A stretch of 64,000 bases of DNA from Ophiobolus disseminans (taxonomy: Eukaryota > Ascomycota > Dothideomycetes > Pleosporales > Phaeosphaeriaceae): NCBI GenBank assembly GCA_010093685.1, contig MU006252.1, positions 150,307-214,306 on the forward strand. The letters are read 5' to 3'. Shown here piece after piece: positions 54,769-64,000 of this stretch. A program made the translations under genes and the position numbers. Under the pieces are notes generated by a model. It was not told the origin of the DNA. It did not search any database and worked only from the letters and a program-made list of their open reading frames with translations. Position 1 is the first letter of the stretch. Each line of letters begins with the position of its first letter.

Positions 54769-57520
54769 TACCCTCTCTCTCTAATCTATATACAGTAGTG
54801 TTATGTCTTAAGTACTGCTCTTTATTACCTCTCCTAAATCCAGCTAGAAGCTATTTAGAGTGTTGATTGCGGTATAGAGCAGTGAAGGCTTCTTACTTAT
54901 CTAAGGCAGTGTTATCTTTAAGATTTTCTGCTGGCTTAAAGGTTGTAAGGGCATATCTAGCCTATTTAATCTTAAAGAACAGCCTATTCCTGTAGGTCAC
55001 TTCAGCTATAATCTGTTCTACTTCTAATTCTAGTTCTCTATTAACTAGAACAGGTGCTAGTTAAGTGTCGTTATTAGGCTAGCTAGGGAAGGGATCTAAA
55101 GAGGCTAGCCTTAGGCGGTCTATGTAGAAGACATTATAGATGCCTAGTAGTATATTAAGCCTAACTAAGTGTAGGCTAATAACCTTAATAACTGTGTATT
55201 TAGCATTCTTCTAGTCTAGTTTCCGGTTTAGGCGGCTATTAGAGAGCTGTTTCTGGTAAGAAAGCTAGACCTTGTTATTAACTCTAAGGTTAGGCTACTT
55301 ATGTCTTTTCTAGTTTGCCTAATGCTCCTGTTCTTGTTAAGCCTCAGCTATTGTAGTCTGCGCTATATTAAAGGCTTGCTTAAGCTTTTTAATAATAGCC
55401 TTAGCCTTAATATAATTAGGTAGCACACGTGCTTCTAATTCTTCTAGGTCTAGTTCTTAGGAGATATTTAGTTAGATAGGGTTAACATTATAGCTATGTT
55501 ATAGGAAGAAGAGAGAGACTCTTGTTAACCTTGCTTTACGTCCCTTAATAGCAATTAAGGCTATTAGAAGAAGGTCTACCTAATTAGTTTGTGCCTAGTT
55601 AATGTAAGCACGTAGATAGGCTTTAATAGTGCTGTTTATGCGCTTAGTAGACCTATTAGTCTGCGGGTGCTATGCTGTAGATAACTAGCAGGTAATGTTT
55701 ATTATCTTTGTTAGGATAGCCTAGAAATAGCTAGTGAATTAGGTACTACGGTCTGATACAATAGCATCTAGAAGCTAATAATAGGCAACTATATAGCGCA
55801 GGAAGTTAGTAGCAAGTGTTTCTGCTGTAGTATCTTTTAAGAGAATAAGAACTACATCTTTGCTAAGCTAGTCTGTAACTACAAGGAGTGTTGTGCAACT
55901 ATTGCTTTCTAGAAGTCCTTTAATAAAGTCTATAGAGATTTCTTTCTAGATCCTCTTAGGGAGGGGGAGTAGTTTTAGAAACCCTTACAGCCTATCTCGC
56001 TATAGTTTAACACGTCTATAGGTGTCGCAGTTCCTAACAAAGCGGCGTATATCGTTAGACATGCTAGGCTAGAAGTAGTCTCTTGCTAGGATCTTGTATG
56101 TCCCTTCCCTTTCTAGGTAACTAGTAGCTAGTAAAGCATAAGTATTATATATAAGTCTTGTGCGCAGTAGTTTAAGAGTAGGAACCTATTTCTAGTTGCA
56201 GTAGTGCAGAAGCGTGTTGCCTTTAACATAGCATTCTGCTATTAAGGCCTTTAGTCCTAGGTGTACTAGAAAGCGTCGTTCTCTATCTAGGACAGACTAG
56301 CGTGCTATGCAATAGGTCTAATCTTCCTTTACACCTTATTTCTAGAGTTGCTCTAGAGCAGCAGGCTCTATAGGTTCAATCCAGGCAGGAAAGGCATAAG
56401 TTAGCAGAATTATACTAGTGAAGGAAATAACAGCATCTATAGAGTCCTCCATCTCTTCTTTAGCAGTAGTAGGCTTAAGAAGCTGTTAATACTAGTGCTT
56501 AAGGCGTGCATCTTCTGTATCTATAGGCAGGTCTTATTCTCTTCTTAAAAGAGTATCTGCTCTCTTATTTAGCTTCCTAGGCTAGTATTACAGCGTGATG
56601 TTGTAGCGTCCTAAGAGAATAGACTATCTAATCTGCCTTTTATTAAGCATCCTAGGTTTAGTAAAGTACTCTAGGTTCTTGTAGTTAGTAAGGACAGTAA
56701 ACTTCTCTATAGTCTAGAGTTTAGAATCCTATTCTTCTAGGCAGCGTATAATAGCTAGCATTTCCTTGTTATAGATTTCGTAGTTGCATTTATAGGGGTT
56801 GTTCTTGCGTGAAAAGTAGGCGCAGGGCCTAAGTATTCCCTTGTCATTATACTAAGAGAGGATGCTACCTATAGCATAGCTAGAGGAGTCTGTTTCAACT
56901 ACTGTTTTCTAGTCTAGATAGAAATGCGCTAGAACAGGCTCGCTAACAAAGACAGCCTTGAACTTGTTAAAGGCTTCTTGCTCTTGCTGTGTCTAGCGCT
57001 AGCTAACGTCCCTAGTAAGCTAGGTAAGAGGTGCTGCAATATTAGCAAAGTCCTAAATAAAGCGCTAGTAGAAGTTAGCAAATCCTAGGAAACTGCGGAC
57101 TCCTTTCACTAATATAGGGGCTTTCTAGTTAGTAATAGCTTTAATCTTCTTAGGGTCCATGCACAGTCTATTTTCTGCATCAATAATAAAACCTAGATAC
57201 TTAGTAGTCTTAACCTTAAATTCGCGTTTGTTAATGTCTAGTTAAAGGCCAGCATCCTTAAGAGCGTCTAGGACTTTGTTGACATAGATGCGGTGTTCTT
57301 AAAGTGAGCTATTAGTGTATATTAGAACATCGTCTAGGTAAGCAGATACAAAGTTATCTAGAAAGCGACGTAAAACCCAGTTAATATAGCGCTAAAAGGT
57401 GCTAAAAGGAGTGACAAGCTATTTATAGAGTCTAAAGCGGGTCTAGAAAGCAGTAAGCTATTTATCTCCTTCTTGAATGCGTATCTTGTAAAAGGCTGCA
57501 ATAACATCTAGTTTAGTATA

Positions 57521-57754
57521 CTACTTAGCCTTGCAGATATTGTTTAATATCTTATAGATAAGAGGCAGAGGGTATCTATTCTTCTTAGTAATAGCATTAA
57601 GGGCGCGGTAATCAATACATATACGTAGGCCTTCTCCTACTTTCTTTGCAAAGAGAACTAGAGCTACAGCAGAAGAGCTGCTAACTCTAATAAATCCCTT
57701 GTCTAGTAGTAATGTAAGTTCTTTGCGGAGCACTAGTAACTTATCTCTAGACAT
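57521..57754 (-). pseudogene. Reverse transcriptase fragment of the Gypsy element
   Basis: This is the longest open stretch (77 codons) of the element, with the Ty3/Gypsy RT motifs DKGFIRVSSS and ICIDYRALNAITKKNRYPLP. Confidence 0.85.
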
Positions 57755-59626
57755 ATTATAGAGAGGGCCCTATAGTATTTGCGGACTCTTCCTATCTTCT
57801 TTAATAAGCTTAATATAGTAGTCTACTCTAGGGTAGTGTAGAGAGAGCTTAGCAGCTTAGTTTAGATCAAAGACTAGCAGCTAGTGGCGGTAGCTTAGTA
57901 GTAGGAGGTCTTTAATCTGCTCTAAGCTCAATTGTGCTTTAGGAGCTAAAGCCTTCTAGATGTCTGCTATAGAGGCAGCAAATACACTAACGGACTTGTC
58001 TTTCTTAGATACTTAAATATATCTCTGCATAGCTACTGCAGAGATCTCCTAGACTGTTAGTGTAGGAGGTAGTTCTTCTTTCTTGCTGCGGAGGCGGATA
58101 CAGGTCCTTTCTAAGTAGATAAAGATAGACTTCTTTGCTAGTGCAATAGTAACATTATGTCTGTTAAACTAGGAGCGTCTAAGCAAGATATCAAAACTAA
58201 AGTAAGTGTTCTCTATTATGTATCCCTATCCTATGCGTGTATATCCTTCGATATTATATATAAAGTGGCAAGCTTGCCTAATAGTTCTAGTTCCTTCTAC
58301 TCCTTAGAGGGTCCTTAGAGTAGGTAAATTAATGCACTAGAGTTTGGCTTTCTAGGTAAACTAGGCGCTCACTAGAGCATATATTAAGCAACTAGAATCT
58401 AGCAGTGTAGATGCGTAATAAGTGTGATTGATAAGCATATATATAGTAATTGGTTTTGCTTTCATATAGAGTTGAAATAAGCGCTAGTTTTGCTTTATCC
58501 TCAAAGCCTTCTCCTTATGCTCCTGCTAGTGACTTTAAGCAGAAGCTACTCTTTTTCTAACTTAGTATCCTCCTCTTCTAGTTATAGCATCTCTGCAATC
58601 TTTGTGGTTCCAATAGTAGTAGGAGAAGGGCGACGTGCAGGAGCATACTAACAGGAGCTAATAATATGTCTAGAAGCTCCACAGCGTATACACAAGCGGC
58701 TGTTCCTGCGTCTCTAAATCTTATTCTTACTTACCCACTTAGCGCGTTAATTTCCTAGGAATTGAGCAGCATAGGCATGTGTAGGCTCCTAATCCATACT
58801 ATCGTTTTGCTGCGCATAGCGTTAAGTGTGAGGTTAGGGTCTCTATAGTGTCTTAATAGCGTCTAGCCTTAACCCTATAGTTTGAAGTAGGGAGGTGAAA
58901 GCGCTATACTCAATTAGAACTAGAAAGACACTAACAAGTCTCTCCTGCATAGCGTGGCTGATAGCGTTTTCTAGGAGTGAAATCTTAATAGTGTTATTAA
59001 ATGACAATGCTCTAGCATTTGCTAGCTTAGTCTTAAAGCGTAGTAGAAAGCGGGCAAAAGACTTATGTGCCTTCTGCTTGATTAAGTAGACATTAGAGAG
59101 AGCTTTCCTCTAGCGGTTGGGGTCGCTGTATGTGCTAGCCAAGTAATCCAGTAGTTAGGAGCCTAAACTATTCTCCTCCTCTTCCTTAGCTCTAACAAAG
59201 GCTAAGCACATGTTCTAGGCATTGCTGCGTAGTCTAGCAAAGATGTAGCGCAGCTAGTCTATGTCTGATCCAATAACTTTGCTATTAGTTTTAATCTTGT
59301 TCTTGGCTTCAATCTCCTATCTATCCTATTTAGAGCGTGTACTATCAAATTCTGAGAGCTGTAGCAGTTTCTCCTTCCTTTTCTTAGACTGGGGTGCGTT
59401 AAGGCTTTGTTACAGAGCATTCTAGAGGCCTTGCATAGTCTGTTGATTGATAGCGTTGCTTTAAACCATTTGCTGCATAAAAGCGTGGAATGCTTGTTCT
59501 ATAGATAGAGGAGCATTAGTAGCATTGTTAGCTATTTGCTTAGGTTCTTCCATAGCGTGTTCCATTGTGTCCGGTGATTCTAGTGATTCTAGTGATGATC
59601 AATATTTCTGTTGTTGCCTAGTGGCT

Positions 59627-59721
59627 CCGTTGGTGTCCAATGATTCCGTTGATGTCCAATGATTCCGTTGATGTCTAATGATTCCGTTGATGTCTAATAA
59701 TCTTGTTGATGTGTAATGATT
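59627..59721. repeat. Five tandem 19-bp units in the Gypsy leader
   Basis: Units of CCGTTGATGTCCAATGATT start at 59627, 59646, 59665, 59684 and 59703, with 0-5 changes each. They lie between the right LTR and the gag start of the minus-strand element. Confidence 0.85.
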
Positions 59722-59778
59722 TGTTACGTGCTTATGCAGGTGTTCAACCGTAGAGGTCCCTGCAGTGGCGTCCTTGTA

Positions 59779-59839
59779 TTCCGTTGTATTGCTCTCGCAA
59801 TTGTTCCGTTGTATTGCTCTCGCAATTCCGTTGTAGAGC
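59779..59839. repeat. Tandem repeat in the Gypsy leader
   Basis: TTCCGTTGTATTGCTCTCGC occurs at 59779 and 59804, followed by a partial third unit at 59826. Confidence 0.75.
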
Positions 59840-59888
59840 ACTAGGGGATGGCTACACTAGCTACTCAAGTGGTTGATCGAATTCAAAT

Positions 59889-60166
59889 GTAAGGGGCCAG
59901 GCTGAAGACAGCAGGAAGGCTAGGTTAAACAGAGATGAATTCGATGGAGTCTATCTAGAGCGAGAGAGCAGACTGACTTTATAGCAGACTGCTGGCTTCT
60001 GGAAGTTTCTACATACATCAGCATTTGTCAGCTGTCAGAAGAACATATCTTGTTCTGGCTAGTTCCAGGACATTCCATGACGTTCCAGGACATTCCATGA
60101 CGTTCTATGATGTTCCAATGAACCGAAGTGTATCCACTGAGGACAATAGAGGTCTAACCTCTTACA
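59889..60166 (-). repeat. LTR of the Gypsy element (right, 5' in element sense)
   Basis: About 278 bp, little RIP change; contains two exact 20-bp units CCAGGACATTCCATGACGTT near 60063-60102. Confidence 0.8.
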
Positions 60167-60814
60167 ACCCAGCACCCTCTTCCTTGCTTTCATGGACTTC
60201 ACAGCAAGCGTCTCAGCATCAGCACTGTTCCCCATCATCCACGCATACCATGCTGCACGATAGAGCACTGTCGCCCATTCTTCCACACACGCATCTGCTT
60301 CTGGCTGGTGTCCTACAGCTGACTTTGCGTGTGCGAAGAGCGCCTGACACGCGGCCCAGTTCTCGTACGCTCCTGTAGGGAACTCTGCGTAGAGATTGCC
60401 GACGAATTGCTGCTTCCACCGCTCAAGCTGCTTGTTGGCCTCAAGCCACTTCCGCGTGGCTAGCTGCACCAGCGTATGCATTTCAAATGTTGCCCTGTCG
60501 GTCTCGACAGAGATGAAGCAAAATTTGCGCAGCGCCACTATATCAGCTTCGAAGTCATCGTCGTCTATACTAGGCTGCGACGTGTCGTCTTCTCCATCGC
60601 TACCAACCTGTTCCTCGGCCTCCTGCTGCGAGTCGACGCGGACATCTTTTTGTTCCTCCTGGCGACGTAATAAGCTCTCAGGGATACCCTGCCGGTCGAA
60701 GAAGCTCATGAGCGAAAGTAGCTCCGTTGCCGACGGCCGTATCTGCTGTATATATTCGAAAGAGATCTGCCACGTAACGATGATCGAGTTCTTGGCCTCC
60801 CAGTGCACGACACG
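60167..60814 (-). pseudogene. NLR-type protein fragment (end of NB-ARC, start of TPR)
   Basis: About 215 codons are open on the minus strand. They begin RVVHWEAKNSIIVTWQISFE and continue with LLSLMSFFDRQGIPESLLRR, the end of the NB-ARC region in fungal NLRs. An acidic insert and a winged-helix-like FEMHTLVQLATRKWLE follow. The last part, DAETLAVKSMKARKRVLG, is the start of kinesin-light-chain type TPR repeats. The Gypsy LTR begins at the next codon and the pogo element's TA lies at the first. Such proteins act in non-self recognition and programmed cell death in fungi (established for the class). The gene is broken at both ends. Confidence 0.8.
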
Positions 60815-60816
60815 TA

Positions 60817-62903
60817 GCGAGGCACCCAAACATCATAACAACCACAACCCACCTTTTTCAACACGCGATAACTCTACCACTATGAACCCGATTTTGGATG
60901 CGATTGCAGCAATCGACTCAGGGGAACCCGGAAAACAACTTTCGTACCGCGCAGCAGGCAGTAAGTTCAATGTCAACGCCGAGACGTTGCGACGCCGCCA
61001 CCAGGGCACACAACTCGATCATGCAGAGGCAGCGAACAACAAGCAACTCCTCAGCCCACAACAAGAAATAGAACTCGTGCAGTACATAAACAAGTTAACT
61101 GAGCAAGGCCTACCACCTACGAGGACAATGATAAAAAATTTCGGGAGTGCCGTGGCTCCATGGGCATGTTCGAAACGCTGGGTTTCAAGGTTTCTTCGCC
61201 GAAACTCTGCACACCTCTACAGCAAATGGAGCGTCGGGATGGACCGCACTCGCGTTAAGGCTGACAGTGAGCATAGCTATCGTCACTATCTCAAACTCCT
61301 TCACGCAAAAATCCGACAGTACGACGTGGAGCCGCGGCACATCTATAGCATGGACGAGAAAGGGTTCCTCGCAGGCGTCACTTCGAGGCAGAAACGCATC
61401 TTTTTGCGACAACTTTGGGAGCAAAAGAAGGTCACAGCGGGCTTGCAAGATGGGTCACGAGAGTGGATAACAATTTTAGCACTTGTATGTGCTGATGGGA
61501 GCTCGTTGGACCCCAGCGTGATCTTCGAGGCAAAAGGTGGACTTCGCACTGGCTGGGTACACGACGTAGAGCCCGAGAAACACCAAGTTTTTTCACAACA
61601 AGTCCGTCGGGATGGTCTAATGACGACGTCGGCCTAGCCTGGCTTGAACAGGTTTTTAACAGACGTACAAAGGACAAGGCGCGGTTGAGTTACCGCATCC
61701 TCATCGTAGATGGCCACGGGAGCCATCTCACCCGCAAATTTTTGCAGTATTGCCTCACCCACAAGATACTTTTGTGCATACTACCGCCTCACTCAACCCA
61801 CAGTTTGCAGCCTCTCGATGTGGTGTTGTTCGGGCCACTTTCGAGAGCGTATACTGTTAAACTCGCAGACTACCTTCAACGCAGCAAAGGACTCCTCCCG
61901 GTCAAGAAAGCGGACTTTTTCCTGTTGTTCTGAGACGCCTACAACACCTCCTTCACGCGCGAGAACATCCTAAAATGCTTCGAAGCTACAGGCGTCGAGC
62001 CTCGCGATGCCTCCCTGGTTCTGCAACGCTTCACAACACCCCCACCACAACTAGATGATAGTACGAAACTTGGAGATCACGGTGATAGGGGTACCTGGAG
62101 GGATACGCGCAAGTTATTTGACGCTGCTATGCTGGACAAGACAACAGTTGAGGCAAAGCGGTTAAGCCAGGCACTGCATTCCTTCCAGGTCAAAAACGAA
62201 GTAGTTCGGGAGGAAGACGAGGACCTACGCACTTCTCTCAACACCAAAAAGAAGCGCCCGAAGAAGAGCAAGCGCCTACACCTCTCACAGCAGAAAAAAT
62301 TCCATTCAAATGCTATATTCTACAGTCCCAGCACCATCCACGAAGGCTTCGAGCTCGAGGGCCAAAAGGAACGCGAAAAAGAGGCCGAACAACTCCAGAA
62401 AAAACACCAGAAGGAGCTACGGAAGGCCCATAATATATATCAAAAGCAGATCGCGGCCGAGAAACGGGAGCAGCGTAAACGTGACAGTGAGGCCAAGAAG
62501 AAGGAGAAGGATGCGAGGGTGGCAGAACGTCTCGCCGCAAAGGAGCGCAAACAACAAGAACGCGACGCTTCGACCGCACAAAAATCTCACAATAAAGCCA
62601 ACAAAGCCTCCCGAACAGCCTCACGAGGTGCTGTCAAAAAAACTCGACGGGTGGTCGTGCAGGTGGTGTTGCAGAGAGTGAAGCAGCTGCACCGCTGCCC
62701 CCGCCTCCTCCATCCAAACTCACCACGCGCGGACGGCAAATCAAGGTTCCAAAGAAATTCGAGTAGTACAAATTAATTGCATTGCTCTATTTACTATAAC
62801 GCCACAGAATCTCATGATAATAGCTATTGTGGGTGACTCTACAGCCTTATTTCTTGTGGGGTGGTTGGGGCGGCTGGGTGCCTCGCTACCTGTCATGCCT
62901 CGC
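60817..62903 (+). mobile_element. Pogo/Fot1-like transposon, young copy of a different family
   Basis: The left end GCGAGGCACCCA follows TA at 60815-60816. On the right the inverted form (TGGGTGCCTCGC) ends at 62886, next to TA. A second CCTCGC-TA follows 17 bases later (62903), so the right end is duplicated or the true end is the outer one. The inverted repeats share 12 exact bases and then an AC-rich imperfect part. The length is 2070 or 2087 bp. RIP damage is slight. Confidence 0.82.
60882..62766 (+). pseudogene. Pogo/Fot1-like transposase, nearly intact
   Basis: Starts at 60882 with a psq-type helix-turn-helix (KQLSYRAAGSKFNVNAETLR). A CENP-B-like domain follows, then the three catalytic blocks: YSMDEKGFLAG, LIVDGHGSHLT and PPHSTHSLQPLDVVLFGPLS. 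Three defects break it. These are a one-base length change in a T run near 61593, a TGA at 61931-61933 where the family has Trp, and a one-base length change in an A run near 62637-62643. Beyond these the frame ends at 62764-62766 with KVPKKFE. The C-terminal third is a Lys/Glu-rich coiled coil. The two frameshifts sit in homopolymers, so sequencing error is possible for them. Confidence 0.82.
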
Positions 62904-63990
62904 TACGCGGCCCAACACGGTACTAACTTCGTGGACCGCATTTGGCACTCCGACGGAAAACAACTCTTCGCGTATTATGCAGTACTCTAGAACTTGCCGA
63001 GTCTAACAGTTGAGATGGTATACGAGCCGTGAGACTAGGTCCTATATATGCAGCCAGATGATATGCTGGGAATCTTGGACCGAGCAGAAAATGGGAGTAG
63101 TGGAGAGAAGTCTGGAAATAATGAAGAGATGGGCAATGAGGACGAGAAGGAAAGTGATGAAGTAGTTGTTTCTACTGAGAGCGGGGCATTTGAGTCGTAA
63201 GGAAGACAAGGAGGCAAGGGACAAAGCAGTCGCAGTGGTCTAGAGCGAGAGTTTAAGTCGCAGGACTTGAGTCTGGCACCTTAAGAAGAGTTACCACCTG
63301 TCGAGTCGTGGTACGTGTTTAATAGCGATGTATGCGTCTCCTACTACTTCCTCGCCGTAGATACACAGGGCCTGCGTGGGATGGTAGATAGCTAACTACA
63401 CTTGTAGAATGCAGAATCCTCTCACTACTATAATGGGAGCTTTTGAAATTCCATAGCTCTTGCTAAGCCCTTTTGGGATATAACTGTTGGACGGTGTGTT
63501 ACGACTTTCTGACGATGGTTCGTGGCGCATGCGGAGGAGGGAAAATTGAACGCATTATTGCCACTATCGCAAAAATGGTGTTGAGTCATTCTGAGAGTGG
63601 TTTCGCCTACGTTGACGGATTTGTACATATCTGATTCACGCGTCCTTCCAAATTCGGTTACGTCCACGCTAGTCGCTCAAGCTCTCGCTTACAGAAGCGC
63701 GCCAGCAACAGAACACCCAAACATTGCGCCATCATACTTGACCCAGAATCGCGCACCCTTGGAAGATCTGTTTCTGAGACGGAGACATCTGCCGGATCTC
63801 GCAGTGCTTTTCAGAGTGCAACAGTCCACCAGTCTGCGGCTGCAAACCTTGTAAGCTCGCACTCCCCACACCCGACTTTCGATCAGACCCTTGACGTCGC
63901 CCCAGACATTTACGCTACCGGCGACACCGAAGATCGAACCTCGCAACATCTCAGCGGGAAGCTCGAAACACCGAGCCACGCTCATCCAAC
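62904..63990. other. Unassigned region after the last transposon
   Basis: About 1.1 kb without a supportable gene. Open frames are short. A 51-codon acidic plus-strand frame (ATG at 63048, rich in Glu/Asn/Ser) has no recognisable features. The segment 63640-63990 is open in one plus frame but has no ATG. Confidence 0.45.
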
Positions 63991-64000
63991 ATGGACGCCA
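63991..64000 (+). other. Possible start codon of a gene running out of the window
   Basis: The window ends with CATCCAACATGGACGCCA, a good fungal start context, after a pyrimidine/AC-rich leader. Only ten bases are visible, so nothing can be said about the product. Confidence 0.25.

Larger units (their letters stand above)
54479..60166 (-). mobile_element. Gypsy retrotransposon with both LTRs, about 5.7 kb
   Basis: LTRs at 54479-54768 and 59889-60166 share T(G/A)TAAGGGG(C)..., CGATG(A)GA.TCTAT.TAGAGC and AGAGGTCTAACCTCTTACA. Coding is on the minus strand. A gag start (MEEPKQIANNATNAPLS) is at about 59555, and a CCHC knuckle (LCIRCGASRHIISSC) at about 58700-58650. The reverse transcriptase at 57754-57521 contains KELTLLLDKGFIRVS and LRICIDYRALNAITKK. 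Integrase follows near 55950. RIP is strong from 54.5 to about 59.5 kb, but weak in the right LTR and leader. The left flank is older Gypsy and the right flank is an NLR gene, with no shared target duplication seen. Confidence 0.85.

Noticed and set aside
59599..59841. 80-codon minus frame as a protein
   Set aside because: It is a translation of the tandem repeats in the Gypsy leader.
63640..63990. Open plus-strand frame as the first exon of a gene
   Set aside because: There is no ATG and no recognised motif; a weak resemblance to an acidic dynactin-type start was not convincing.

Overview
The window is nuclear DNA of a filamentous ascomycete, most likely a Dothideomycete of the Pleosporales type. 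Genes are dense and carry short introns of about 45-75 nt with CTAAC/CTGAC-like branch sites. The household genes are typically fungal. The repeats carry heavy C-to-T and G-to-A change with many TAG stops, as left by repeat-induced point mutation (RIP). Species assignment is inference.

Positions 1-33430 are a gene-rich compartment. In order it holds: an RBM26/27-like RNA-binding protein cut by the window edge (+); the Golgi ARF-GEF Sec7 (-); the pyruvate dehydrogenase E2 subunit (+); a secreted FAD/BBE oxidoreductase (+); the Hsp110 chaperone Sse1/Hsp88 (-); a CENP-L/Fta1-like kinetochore protein (+); two unrecognised proteins (+), one with a duplicated internal domain; phospholipase D (+); a small unrecognised protein (-); a short-chain dehydrogenase (-); a glycine-zipper/coiled-coil protein (-); and a large secreted pectate-lyase-like protein (+). 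The exon models were built by hand from splice signals, frame continuity and family alignment from memory.

Positions 33431-60166 are a transposon graveyard. It opens with a pogo/Fot1-like element that appears twice, identically, on either side of a 10-N assembly gap. Next come remnants of another pogo element and of a chromodomain Gypsy. The rest is a nest of Copia and Gypsy elements. Two very small LTR elements (TRIM-like, 518 and 545 bp) each keep perfect 5-bp target duplications. A probable solo LTR carries a complete but dead Tc1/mariner. RIP damage is heavy from roughly 38.7 kb to 59.5 kb.

Positions 60167-64000 hold a fragment of an NLR-type gene (end of NB-ARC plus start of TPR). A Gypsy LTR abuts one end and a third, much less decayed pogo element the other. 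About 1.1 kb of unassigned sequence follows, with a possible gene start at the very end.

The genes form no single pathway or obvious biosynthetic cluster. The pectate-lyase gene stops 18 bp before the first transposon and the NLR is broken by transposons, which fits a repeat-bordered fast-evolving compartment. The points I find most notable are the two TRIM-like elements and their possible Gypsy helper, a four-unit step-type heat shock element upstream of Hsp88, a frame-preserving 150-nt intron in Hsp88, a GC-AG intron in phospholipase D, and the duplicated-domain unknown protein.
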